DNA from: Acorus gramineus
Lineage: Eukaryota; Streptophyta; Magnoliopsida; Acorales; Acoraceae
Direction: 5' to 3'
DNA length: 64,000 nt
Assembly: GCA_030737835.1 (NCBI GenBank)
Contig: CM060848.1
Coordinates: 11,168,509 to 11,232,508, forward strand
Below the pieces are notes generated by a model that saw nothing but the letters and a program-made list of their open reading frames with translations, was not told the origin of the DNA and did not search any database. Positions 9,831 through 21,265 of the stretch are shown piece after piece; positions within the stretch are counted from its first letter, which is position 1, and every line of letters starts with the position of its first letter. A program made the position numbers and the translations under genes.

Positions 9831-11160
9831 AGAAAATTGGTCTATCATCATACAAATGAGTCCCCCTCCTATATCTACCTCAAATTTTCAGCCTTCATGG
9901 AGGTGGGAGCAATCTTTAGATGAACGAGAACGACCGAAGGCTGGTGAGGTGTATAAGGTGTTGTTCCCTTCACCGAAAGTGCATGTCTCAGACAGAGGTA
10001 TGGAAAAATAAGTGGAAATTGCCGATTCTCCCAAGAATGAAAACATTCTTATGGCATCTATTATGGGACAGACTTCCTGTTCGAACTTATTTGGATAGTA
10101 TTGGAATGAGAATGGATATTAGTTGCCTATTATGTGTGCAAGAACTTGAGTTTTCATGGCATTTATTTGCAAATTGCATATACATACACAGCGGAGTGTT
10201 GGAGATTTATTCCCAAAGTCTTGCATCCTCCTTTTCAAATATGGAGTAAATCTTCTTGGTTGCAGGTATTCTCAAGTAAGGCATGGGGACGGGATACGCA
10301 AAAAAATTTCAACAAGTTATGTTTGTTATTCTATGCTGGTCTGTATGAAGGTCAAGGAATGATTTTGTATTTAAGGGTGTCTTGTTTGCACCTATTCAAA
10401 ATGCCCGTGGAGCAGTCACCTATATGCAGGAATGTCTGTCTATTATCAGGTTAGAGGATACTCGATTGTTGACTTCCAACCTATTTCAAAATGTTCAAAT
10501 GGAAGGTCATATCCAGTATTTTGATTCAAAAAGGTTGGTAAGGGATAGACCAGCTGTGATTATTACTGATGGGAGTGATGGGAGTGTGGATTCAGTCACT
10601 TGCAAAGCTTGAGTGGGGTTTATTATACTCTGTTTTGGTCCCAGAAAAATTCTTGGAGCAGGATATAGAGGCTGGTTGTGGACTTCCCCATTGCGGGCTG
10701 AGGCAAAGGCAATTAGATTGGGCATAAGGTATGCCAGATATCTTAATTTAGAGAAGTTGGTGGTCTATTCTGATGTTGAATCATTAATGAGACTCCTTCA
10801 AGAGGAATTGGTCCACCACATATTCAGGACAGTATTTTTTAGAGATTTATGAACATAATCAAATACAAGAACATATCAAGTTTGTTAAGGTATCTATGAC
10901 GGCTATTTTTGTTCCTGAACAGCTGGCTAAACTCGCACAGCGCACAGTGTTCACAGTTTCAAACTGGACAGCAAAGTGACGTGGTGCGGAGATGTATATA
11001 TTCTTTTTTGTATACGCTGCAGGAGTGTGAGGAACAGCTGCAGCTGCTTAATATGTTGTAAATGATGTAAATTGTTGCTTTTTTGTTATATAATAGAATA
11101 ATATATATGCCCAGGAGGCTTTACAAAAAAAAAAGAAAAAAAAAACAAAAAAAAAGAAGA

Positions 11161-11904
11161 ATGTAATAAACCTCTCATTGAATAATGTTAAATGTAATTA
11201 ATTACATAAGATGAAGAAAAAAATATAAGCACATATATATAGATACATAATAATATGTAATATAATTCTTGTTATTTCTTATTATTTATATTGTATATGT
11301 GTGCTGCTACACTCGGTTTTTTTCTCAATTCAAATCACAGACTTATATATCTCGTTACAGATTCAGTTAAGCATATACATCCTTAGATGATGTATATATC
11401 TCACTAAATTTTTGTCTTACACTTATTAAAAATGGGTTCATTCAACTCAAAATGGAGCGATATGCACTTTTTATCAAAGCACATACCTCATTTAGATGTT
11501 GTTACTATTTCTAAAAAAATAAAAAATATGTGAGGTCGGAGTTTTGATCGGTGAATATGACTAAGTTATCATTTTCCATTATATATATAGTAATAATGTA
11601 TCAGGAACAGACTGGGTCGAGTAAGCCCAAGCCCACCGTCATCTCCCTCGTTTTGAGGTAGGAATAGGGTCTCGATCCAGTCGGGACTCACTTCAGTTAA
11701 TCTGGTTAGTATCAAAATATACAGCCTATGGTTCGAATTAGACAGTCTATGAATCGAACTATATAATCAATTGTCAGGTACATGTGTCACTCTCATATTA
11801 GATATTTGTGTAGTTTGATTCATAAACTGTGTAGTTTGATTCATAAAGTGTACAATTCGATACTGACCAGACTGATCAAAATCAACTCTGACTAGATCTG
11901 AACC
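11161..11904. other. AT-rich spacer
   Basis: No gene. Contains short repeated phrases (TGTGTAGTTTGATTCATAAA occurs twice at about 11811-11847) and AT-rich DNA after the LINE tail. Confidence 0.35.
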
Positions 11905-13285
11905 CGAAGGAATATGATACATCCAGCCCCATCTACGATGGCCTTTGCGCCCCTCAATCTTTTATATTTTTTTTAAGTGCATGCTCACCTAATAAAATAT
12001 ATATTTAGATAAGTCTATACATATTTTGTTTTTTGAAAAACTAAAAAAAAAAATTCATATATACCATTAGTGATATATGGACTACACTAGTATAATATAC
12101 ACTCCACTAGTGGAATGTAAGATAGTTGAGATAATTTTTTTGAGCTACATATGAGGCTATAAAAATGGATGGGGAAATTGTTCAAATACCCCTTGACTAA
12201 GGGTCTAATTTTTTTTCTACCCCCGGACTTTTTTTTATTTTTTATTTACCCCTGAAATCTGGTCTTATTTGTTTTTTGCTCCTAGACCTGTGCCACCTCA
12301 TTTTTTATACTTAAACCACCTCATCTGTAAATTAGTATTACATTTCTGTAATTGATCGTTATATTGCTGTAATCTGTTATTACATTTCTGCAATTTACAT
12401 GTCTTTAGTTTAGTTCTATGTATGATATTAGATATTTGTTGTGTAAATTATAGTTTTAGTAATTTCTGTTGTAATTGTTATAAAAATAATAGAAGATATT
12501 ACATTTCTATTATGTAAATAGTAGATTATGTCATTGGGCATCACATTGGTAGTTTTTGTTGTAGTTGTTATGTAAATGTTAATTTCAGTAATTGTTAAGT
12601 ACATGGATCAAGAAGTAATTTTATTAAAATATTACAATTTTTTATAAATTTTCAGTTCAGATTCATGCTATTACAAATTTTGTTCATATTGTTAAATAAA
12701 AATTTATTTAAATGTTTGATTGTTGTATTTTTTATATAGCTTGAAAAACCCGTCATTCGTTATGAAGTACATTGAATGTCTAATTCGATAATCTTGTTTT
12801 ATTTCACCCAAGAGGATATGAAAATGATTAAGGGGGAGATAACAATTAATCATTAAGATTTAATGAAAACGTCGTAATTCAAACAATTGATGTATCTATT
12901 TTAACAAAACTTTATATTGTATCTATAACAATTTTGTGTACACTGAATACATTTACAGATGATAATGTAATGACATTGAGAATGTATATATTACCATATT
13001 GTGTATAAACATCTTTGCGTACTTTAATATTTTTGTAGATAACTATTAAATATCTGTAACTATGTATATAATTTCTGTATGTATCACATTATATTTATGT
13101 ATTTTTTTAACTCTGTCTGTAAGGGATAGTTCGGGTATTATGAAAATTCAAGGGCAAAAAAAAAGTAGGATCAAATTTCAAGAGTACATAAAAAAAAGTC
13201 CAGCAGCAGAAAATAATTTGACCTTTAGTCATAGGGTATTTGAATAATTTCCTCAAAATGGATTGAATGTATCAACACCTCGAGG
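11905..13285. mobile_element. Dispersed repeat family copy 3, split by a Mutator-like MITE
   Basis: The left end GATACATCCAGCCCCATCT resembles the left end of copy 1. After removing the insert at 12171-13254, the sequence continues GAGGCTATAAAAATGGAT|TGAATGTATCAACACC, the right end of the same family. So an old element was interrupted by a younger one. Confidence 0.5.
12171..13254. mobile_element. Mutator-like MITE with perfect 9-bp target duplication
   Basis: The element begins GGGGAAATTGTTCAAATACC and, reading inward from the right, GAGGAAATTATTCAAATACC. The inverted similarity continues (GACTAA(G/A)GGTC..., GGACTTTTTTT) for roughly 60 bp or more. It is flanked by the identical 9-mer AAAATGGAT at 12162-12170 and 13255-13263. 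A 9-bp duplication with long inverted ends is the Mutator superfamily signature. There is no transposase. The interior is AT-rich with repeated ATTACATTTCTGTAAT-like words near 12340-12400. Confidence 0.85.
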
Positions 13286-15119
13286 TAAGAGTTGAATTAA
13301 AATTCCATACTCCTCTTGTTGTTCCTACAAGATGATCAAAGCTCAATTCAAATTCACATGTTAAAGTGTTGAAAAATGTTGCACTCAGCTATTTCTTTAT
13401 TCATTTTTTACTGTCTCAACATGTTTTATTTAAAATATATATTTTACTAATGAAACATACTATCACAAAAGTGAAGTACACACTCAGATAAATTGAACAG
13501 AGATCTTTCTACATTTAAAAATGAATATGTGACTATATATTCTACTAAAGAAATTTCATGAAATGAATGACCACAAAATGATTGAATACATACATCATCA
13601 CACTAAACTGGGACATGTATTTTGTTGTTACACATGAGTACATGAGTTAATATTGCATACTCCAATCTCAAAATAAAGCCCAAAAGGGGTTGCGGCATTC
13701 AGTAATTGGCTAATTGCCTATCTATTCCCATGTGCCACTCTTTCTTTAAGCATGTATTTGGGTAGAAGAATAGATATAGAATAAAGTTGAATACGCCTAA
13801 AAACTATATTTGTTTGCTAAAAAATATGTGGACATGTATATAAGTCAAAATAAGTGAAAATAAACTGGTATTGATATTCCATGTCCCCCTCATACTGTGT
13901 TATTTCCTTTAATCTATTTTTTTCGATATAAAATGGCTCACTTGTTAAATCACCTATTATCACTTTTTATAAATCAAAGGAACTCCCATGTCAAATAATT
14001 TTTTTTTATTTTATAAATTTTTATCCTTGTTTTATTTCACATTTATCTATAACTTGTTCATAGTCAATCTTAACAACAAATACTTTATTATTATGTTTTT
14101 TTAACATGAATAACTAAAAATATAACTACATATAAAATTGTTCTTGTCATTTATATAGTTGATTATGTTAAAATTTATTTATCTTCAAATAGTTTATGTC
14201 ACTGTTCCAATAGAGCAAATAAAGCATGTACATGAAAAGACTTGGAAGCCTCTAGTGGCATGGTAGGTAGGGATAACACCAAAGGCAGGGTTTGCTGCAC
14301 ATGATATTGGGTATGTAATTTTCTTTTTTTCTTTTGTTTTGTCATGATGAGGAGTTTGAAAACACGGTCAAGTGATTTTCCTTTATGAAAACTACAACAT
14401 GTCTCAAAATACTCACAATTTTGAATGATTAATGTGAAAGCAGGACTCACTTTTATAATTATAAATGTTATTTCAAAACATATTTTTTTAAAAACTAAAA
14501 AAGTATGTTTTCTATTAATCAATTTTTAAAAGTGAAAATGTCTTATTTCTAATAATTAAACCCTAGGCTGTAGATATAAGAACCACAAAGTACAACAATA
14601 ATTGTTCTTACTCGTTCATATGACCTGAATCAAAGTAATGTTAATAAAAATCAATAAAGGAATTAATAACAAAACAAAGGCATTTTTTGTAACTATACAA
14701 AAAAATAAATTATGAACTTTATTCAATTGATATGATGTGGGACTAATTAGGTTCTGGCTTCAGAGCTTATGATTGATAAGCAAATTAAACATCAAACGGG
14801 ATTGTTCACGCGTTTTATATGCAGAGGGCACCTTTTAATTAATATAATTTGGGCTAATGCCAACCGTTTACACAAAAACCAAAAAACAAAAACAAAAAAA
14901 CGTTTTATATGCGACCTCACATGTAGTCCTATTTTTTCTTCTAACAAGACATGCTTCATTAGATTAAGCATGTGAATTTATGTTTCCGACTTGTGAGATG
15001 TACATAAAGTATATACATCTATTTTTATAATGAAGGGGAAATTAATTAGAGGTCCATGTGAACAACTCTATAATAACAATAGGTTCCTTGACCTTTTTTT
15101 GTACTTTTTAGGTCCCTAA
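13286..15119. other. Gene-free AT-rich stretch
   Basis: No gene supported. The 107-codon minus frame at 14199-14522 has no recognisable features. GTTGCACTCAGC at 13378 may be another dispersed-family left end. The rest is AT-rich with homopolymer runs. Confidence 0.4.
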
Positions 15120-15843
15120 GTTAGTGGTGATATTTTGCCTAAGTCCTTTCATTCAATTTCCATCTATTCTATTTTTTTTCTCTCTCGTTTACCCTCAAGT
15201 TAACATGATTTGCCTCTTTATCTCTCTCAAATTCTCTTTCTCCCAAAAACGATTCAACAAGCTGTGAAACCACCTCCACCAGCCCTCCATTGCGTCGATC
15301 TCGACTCCAATGTCGATCGCGCCCCTTGACCTCTCCCGATCGATTCCCGCGTCCCGTCCACGAGCCCAACCTCTCGCGACCCGTCCTTGAGCCTAACCTG
15401 TTACAAGTATAACAGTGTACAAGATGTGCGTAACAGTGTACGCATTGTAACGCACAGAACCTGTAACAGTTATAACAGTGTACACATTGAGAATAACCGC
15501 AGTGTACACTGTTATACATGTAACAGGTTAGGCTCAAGGACAGGATCGTGAGAGAGGGTTGGGCTCATGGAAGGGGTCGTGAGAGGGGGTTGGGCTCGCT
15601 GACGGGGTCGCGAGAAGGGGGTTGAGCTCGCGAACGGGACGCGGGAGAGGGTCGGGGGTCGCGATCGGCGTTAGGGTCGAGATCGGCGCAATGGAGGGTT
15701 GATGGAAGTGGTCTCAACAACTTGTTGAGTTGTTTGGGGAGATAGATGGACAAATCATGTTCACTTGGGGGGTAAAAGAGGAAGAAGAAAAATAGAACGG
15801 ATGGAAGTTGGATGAACGGACCTCAACAAAATACCACCATTAA
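15120..15843. mobile_element. Large foldback (palindromic) element
   Basis: The left end (TTAGTGGTGATATTTTG, then TTCCATCTATTCTATTTTT) pairs with the right end read in reverse (TTAATGGTGGTATTTTG, TTCCATCCGTTCTATTTTT). Inner arms around 15290-15420 and 15495-15700 also pair (GAGCCTAACCTGTTAC versus GTAACAGGTTAGGCTC, and GGGTTGGGCTC with its complement). The centre carries several copies of ACAGTGTAC. The whole folds into an interrupted hairpin of about 720 bp. Frames in it that are rich in Cys, Tyr and His come from that repeated word and are not proposed as a gene. Confidence 0.7.
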
Positions 15844-16488
15844 GAGCATCTCAAATCATATACTCAAACTTTTACTCAAATTTAAATTTGAGTAAAAGTC
15901 ACTCAAAACCCTCTCCAATCATTTACCCATACCTGTACCAAATCAAGTTTTTATTCAAATCTTTACCCAAATCAAGTTGGACTCAAATCTTTACTTAAAT
16001 TTTCAACATCTCTTTTTTCCCTTTGTCTCCACATTTTCTTCCAATGTGACATTTTTTTTCTTTCAACTCTACCTTTAGTTAAATTATATTAGATGCATTA
16101 TCACCCCCCAAAATTTTTACTATCTCTTGAAACCCCCCCACAAAAAAAAAAGGGGGGGGGGGTTGTTTCTTTCTTAAATATTCCTTTTTTTTAATTCTTT
16201 TTTTTACTCTAATAAAAAATATTATTTTTACTTTTTTATAAAAAAAACTGGATGATTATAATTTTTAAATTTGAATATCTTGAAGGGAGGAAAAATTGAG
16301 TAATAAAATTTTTTGGAAAAAGGACTTTGAAAATGTGTATAGGAAATAACTAGAAGAAAATGTGAGTTTTTTAAAAGATTTGAGTAAAACACAAAATGAT
16401 GGTTGAAGACACATCATATCAAATCAAGTTTTTATTCAAATTTTAAGTGAAATTTGGGTATAGGTTTGAGTAAGGGCTGGAGATGACC
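15844..16488. mobile_element. PIF/Harbinger (Tourist)-like MITE
   Basis: Flanked by TAA at 15841-15843 and 16489-16491, the usual 3-bp Harbinger target duplication. The ends are GAGCATCTCAAATC on the left and GGTCATCTCCAGCC inward from the right. Subterminal sequences repeat CAAATCAAGTTTTTATTCAAAT at both ends. It abuts the foldback element directly. A homopurine/homopyrimidine island (C-run, A-run, G-run at 16133-16162) lies inside. Confidence 0.65.
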
Positions 16489-18107
16489 TAATTTAAAAAC
16501 ATAAAAAAAAAATCAAAAGACCTATTATTATTACAAAAGTGTCCATATATCTCTAATTAATTTTTTTTTTAATTAATGTAGTACACATTATACATAAAAC
16601 ATTAAAAGATGAACAAAATTGATATCCCCCTCTACCGCAAAAGTCCCTGTCATGTAATGATTAAATCACGTGACAAACCTCCAAAGTTTACACTGCTCCT
16701 CACCCAAACACAATCTAAATCTGATCCATATGATAAAGAAGTTTTGAGATGCATCCCCTTCAAAAAAATGAACACACTTCCTTCTAAACTGGTCACTCTT
16801 GTCAATGCATAGGAGAATAACTGCATAAGCGGTTAGTCCTTAAAACAAATTTAAGCAATCACATATGTACCCTTAATGCACAAATTTCAGATGCCCAATT
16901 TGACTTGATCCCTTATAATTCTTGATATGTGTGGATTGAAGACTAATCACCATTTATTCAACCAAAACAAAATCACAGCAAATTTGTCAATGTTTGAATT
17001 GAAATAGAGTAGTCCAATGTGCATCAGCAGAGGTTTGCTTGTCGGCTTAAAGAAATGCTGAAATATAATATGATATCTTCAAGGTCAAGCATGCAATTGA
17101 TGTTTTTTTTAACTACTATCTCAGTCACACTTGACCATTCACTCTGGAAAGAGCTTTTTTTTTTTACCCTGTTATATTTATTTCTATTGTTCTATGATGA
17201 AGAGAGATGAGCTTCAAGACCCTAATTACAGCAATTTTTTATGTTAGCTCATCCATTTGTTTCATTTAATAGCAATGATAGTTCATATAATTTATGCTTT
17301 TAAATTAAAAAAAGATGTGATTATGCCTCAGATGTGGTGTAATCACATTGAATGGACCTAATGGAATCATAATTGAGGTGAACACACATATTGATAGGAT
17401 CTGCTAAAGTCTATTTATTCGGGTTCTTAAATATTTGTTAAGATCGATTTTTTTAGCTGTAACAACTTGTTGCAACTTTGCCCATAAATAGAGTGGTTTG
17501 ATTGAAGCAAACCAACATTGCAAGAGAATGCCTATGAGATTTTAGAGAGTGATAAATTAGAAACAAAAGAAATCATATTTAATCCAAACTCAGTTGTAGA
17601 ATAACAAAACAATTTTTAATTATAAAAAAAATAACTTTTCAGAAATCTAAAAGAAATTATGTTTTTTAAAAAGTCATCTTTAAAAGTTGTTTTAAGTGAA
17701 AAGTTCATTTTTTAAACTCCTTTTCAGACGGTGTCTTCTTGATTGATGACGTGTGATGTTACCCTTCTTGGTTTGATCTCGGATTTAATACGATGGAATC
17801 TCATGCACAATGATATTAATAACCCTATTCATTTATAATAATAATAACATGTAAAAAATGGTGAAGATTAATTTGAAATAATTTCTAGGTAAAGAAAAAT
17901 CTAGAAAGACTGGTGAATGATGGATCTGGAAGCAGCCTTCCTATAAAGTTTGGCAGTTCTTTTTTTTTTTTCAAAAAGAAAAGAAAAGTAAGAAATGCAA
18001 AAAAAAAAAAAAAAGTTCTTCACGTGACGGTTTGGATTTTTCCTTCAGTGGAGGAAAGATTCAAATAAAATTTTGCAGTGATTCTTTGAAGCATTGACTA
18101 TATCTCC

Positions 18108-18317
18108 ATGGATGGAGTACCACCTTATCAGGCAGCAGCAGATGCAGAAGCTTATCTTTTTCTCACAATGAACACCAACTCTGACACATGTGAATCATCA
18201 TTCAATTCTTCAAAAGATACTCCACATTTTACATGTTATGAGCACCTATGTTTGGCTAGACAGTCATGGCATGACATTGTACATGAATTTGTCCATCATG
18301 TGCTGTTGATGGTATGA
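18108..18317 (+). other. Unrecognised short open frame, 69 codons
   Basis: ATG at 18108, stop at 18315-18317. The local composition is less AT-biased than its flanks and the residue mix is protein-like (ACC-rich start, two Trp/His-containing segments), but I recognise no domain, and no splice partners or promoter are obvious. It could be an exon of a decayed gene or chance. Confidence 0.15.
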
Positions 18318-19020
18318 TTTCAAATTCCAATTTAAAATTGAACACCTCTCTATCCAAGAGGGGCAAGTGGTGGTGGACTAATGTAGGGTAGATTCATGGT
18401 ATATGCAAGAATATGATTTTTTTTTTTTAATTTGTATGACGTGGTAATATGATAAATTGAAATATATATTTTATTTTTTATAAAAATATCATGTTCTGTT
18501 ACACTGAATATTATTTTTCTTTAAAAATTAAAGTATTTGGGAACTGTACAACACTATACCTAATATTATCAACAAAAAAAAGAGGTACCGGAGAGTGACA
18601 CAAAATTTGACTTATTTGGTTACAAAATTTATTTTGAACCAGTGTTTAAAAAAAATATCATCCTATCAGTTTTTGAAGAGGTTGAATTCACATCAATTTG
18701 AGTCATCACATTAGTCATATTAAACTTTCTTTCTAGTAAAACAAATGATCATACAGATCCGAAACGAACCCTCACAAAGAGCAATTAAAAAAGAGTGTCA
18801 GAAGTACATGCCAAACTTATCTTGTTATAATGAAGAAAATATAAAGGGACATGACATAGCAGCGTTAGGTATCACTGAAACTGAAGAAAATTGACATCAC
18901 CAGAGACCAATTCCTTCTATTAAACATCCAGTCCAACAAACCCATCTCTACTTGAATTAATGTTTTCTCAAAACAAGGGCACCATCTTCTGCAACTTCAA
19001 TTAAACAAATAATATCCTTA

Positions 19021-19086
19021 ATCACATTTTTTCCATGGATATTTAATGCCTTTGATAATCACATTTTTTCCATGGATATTTAATGC
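19021..19086. repeat. 37-bp tandem duplication
   Basis: ATCACATTTTTTCCATGGAT and the following TATTTAATGC occur at 19021 and again at 19058, almost identical. Looks like recent replication slippage or a small duplication. Confidence 0.8.
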
Positions 19087-20794
19087 TTTTGCCTCGGGAA
19101 GATGGGAATTGTTGGATGGAGTGTTTTTTTTCTCTTTTTATTCCTTTGCCTTGTGATGCCAGCAACTCTTCAGTTGACATATGCAATATTGTCTGCACAT
19201 GGATAATCATTCTGTTAAATTGGTCTGTAAATTATGCTTTGATCATTCAAACGAATGGCATATTATTCTTCTCTTTGTTCTTTCTCTTTTACGGTACTGT
19301 GAAAAGTATGATTTTAAATAAAATAATTTAAATGAATTCGATTATAGAAATCTCATTTTGTGTGCTTTTTAAAAAAACACTTTTTAATTAAAAAGTTGTA
19401 AATAACTTTTTAATTAAGCTAGTTTTTATAGATATGTTTAAAAACGTGTGTGTTTTTCATTTTTTTTTAAAGCAAAAGCGCAGTGAAACATGTTTTTATT
19501 ATTATATTGTAGCTTTTGTAAAATCAATTATTAAATAATTAACTAAAAAAATTTTCAAAAAAAGCTTCAGTTTTTTGTTTGGAATTTGATTTTGATGTGT
19601 TCAAAATCAATTGGAAATCAATATGGAATTTTTTTTAAAATTAGCTTTTTTTTTTATGAAAAATGTCATTTTTTCAATTCAAGCCAAACAGTGCCTAAAA
19701 CTGTTTAATTTTGTTTCTTCATTGGAAATGAGGACTATTATTTTGCTTACATCATTGCCAAGTAAGCAGTAGTAATTGTCAACTGCCAGTTTTAAGCCAT
19801 AAATTCATGTATGTGCTCTGAAGATACAGTGACTTTATTAAATAATTAGTTGATAGAAATATTATTTTAGTACTATAGGCTTAAGCCAGATTTTACAGTG
19901 AGATCTTGATCACAGTGATGATTGAACTGTGTGATTAAAAAATCATTCCAGTTGGAGAAACCCAATAAATAAAATGCACAATCAAGTTGCAACAAAAAAA
20001 AGTTAAGAGTATAAGGTATCCCTTTCAAGACCAAAATAGTAAATTTTTGGAATAGGCATGGATGTCACTTTCAAGGCCAAACCTTCATACAATGACACCT
20101 CCTAGAGTTCAATATTAGCATCCATAGATCAGTGACAAAAATAAGTTCACACTATAAGAGATAAATTTACCTGGTTCAACAATTTTGCTATATCCATGGA
20201 AGAGAGGTTAGATAAGGAATCGATTCGCTATATCAAGTAATGAAAACACAAAATCTTTTCTCCTCTCTCCTCACCACCCCCATTTCTCACAAAACAACCC
20301 CAAACACCGCCTCCTCAAAAGTAATCTTTTGAAACCCTAACAAGGAAAAAACAAAAAGAAATACGGTAAAAGAGTCAAATTGACCTTACAAAAATCCGAA
20401 CCTCCAAAAGTAGACTTGCTCCTGTTAAAATGCATCAGAATACAAGAGATCTTACAACATTATCTAAATCTGTTTGGGTAAGAATGGGTAAGAAGTTGGT
20501 AAGACATGCATACAAGAATGATGTGGGTGGTGGCAGGCCACTCTCTCAATAGTTCTTATTCATCATTTGCTCCACACCCAGATCTCAAGAGGCATCTTTC
20601 CATGCATGCTAGATAAGTACAAGTGCATATGGAATATAATTTGGCTACTCTAGCTTACTACAATTAATACCTCAAAATTAATTGTGGGTGTCTACATATA
20701 CAGTGTGCCACCCATTTTAAAAAGGACCACTGTCTTTGGGGAGATAAGAGGGATGGAATTTGTTTTGGGAAAAGCATGCACTGCTCCTATACCT

Positions 20795-20988
20795 GGCCCC
20801 CCTTAGAAACAATTGTCTGCAAAAGCATTTTTCAAATAAGTGATTTCAAAATGATTTTTTTTAAAAAAAAAAAACTCTACCTTTTGGTTTCATATTTTGA
20901 TTTCTATGTGATCTTTTATGGGAAAAACTGGTTGAAAGTAGCTTTTACCGAAAAACTTATTTAAAAAATTGATTCCAAACAGGACCCT
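20795..20988. mobile_element. Possible short hAT-like MITE
   Basis: The right end GATTCCAAACAGGACC, read in reverse, resembles the left end (GGCCCCCCTTAGAAACAATT) only loosely. The interior holds AAAAGCATTTTTCAAATAAG and AAAAACTTATTTAAAAAATT, which are roughly complementary. Weak call, based on the GGTCCTGTTTGG-type terminus common in plant hAT MITEs. Confidence 0.35.
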
Positions 20989-21156
20989 AGTGATATTTTC
21001 AATAGGTGTGATAGGGGTACTGGTGAAGGCTTTTGGACAGTTTTGGAGGTGAGGCTAAAATTTGTCAAGCTCAAACCAGGAAAAGTGGGCCTATCAGGAG
21101 ATCCTATTGGTGACAAATTTCAAAGCATGATTAAATACTGTAGGGAGGAGGGAGAA

Positions 21157-21163
21157 TATAAAT
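21157..21163 (+). promoter_or_regulatory. TATA box of the RSS3-like gene
   Basis: TATAAAT about 109 bases upstream of the chosen ATG at 21266, which would give a 5' UTR of roughly 75 bases containing a purine-rich AGAGAGA stretch. Position and sequence fit a plant TATA box. Confidence 0.55.
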
Positions 21164-21265
21164 TGGATTGTTGGTGGGTCTGCAATCAAAAAAAAAAATT
21201 CAGAATACCAAGCTTTTGTCCTCAGAGAGATAGAAGACAAAGAAGAGTGAGAGGAAAGAGAGTAG

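Larger units (their letters stand above)
8335..11160 (+). pseudogene. L1-type LINE relic: RT, zf-RVT and RNase H fragments
   Basis: Decayed 3' half of a plant L1 retrotransposon ORF2. In order: RT motif GGLRQGDPLSPYLF near 8350-8400; the RT active site YADD at 8526-8537 in a different frame, so at least one frameshift lies between; the zf-RVT region (ILPRMKTFLWHLLWDRLP, then two Cys of a finger and WHLFANC) at 10020-10185; and an RNase H domain at 10555-10840 with ITDGS, RAEAKAI and VYSDVE, interrupted by a stop at 10610-10612. It ends in an A-rich tail (11126-11160). It is itself split by a poly-T-led insert (about 9014-9096) and a dispersed-family copy (about 9530-9830). RT copies RNA by target-primed reverse transcription; this copy is certainly non-functional. 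Confidence 0.9.
16492..20794. other. Gene-poor upstream region of the RSS3-like gene
   Basis: No gene supported. Contents: a short frame at 18108-18317 (listed separately), a 37-bp tandem duplication at 19021-19086, several T/A runs (17157-17165, 17963-17974, 18000-18014), and AT-rich stretches with AAAAGCTAAAA-like words typical of decayed hAT-like MITEs (19360-19700, ending AAGCCAAACAGTGCC). It may contain distal regulatory DNA. Confidence 0.4.

Noticed and set aside
14199..14522. 107-codon minus-strand frame
   Set aside because: No recognisable domain or splice context; AT-rich residue mix looks random.
15169..15537. Cys/Tyr/His-periodic frame as a possible cysteine-rich peptide
   Set aside because: Periodicity arises from ACAGTGTAC repeats in a foldback element; no signal peptide.
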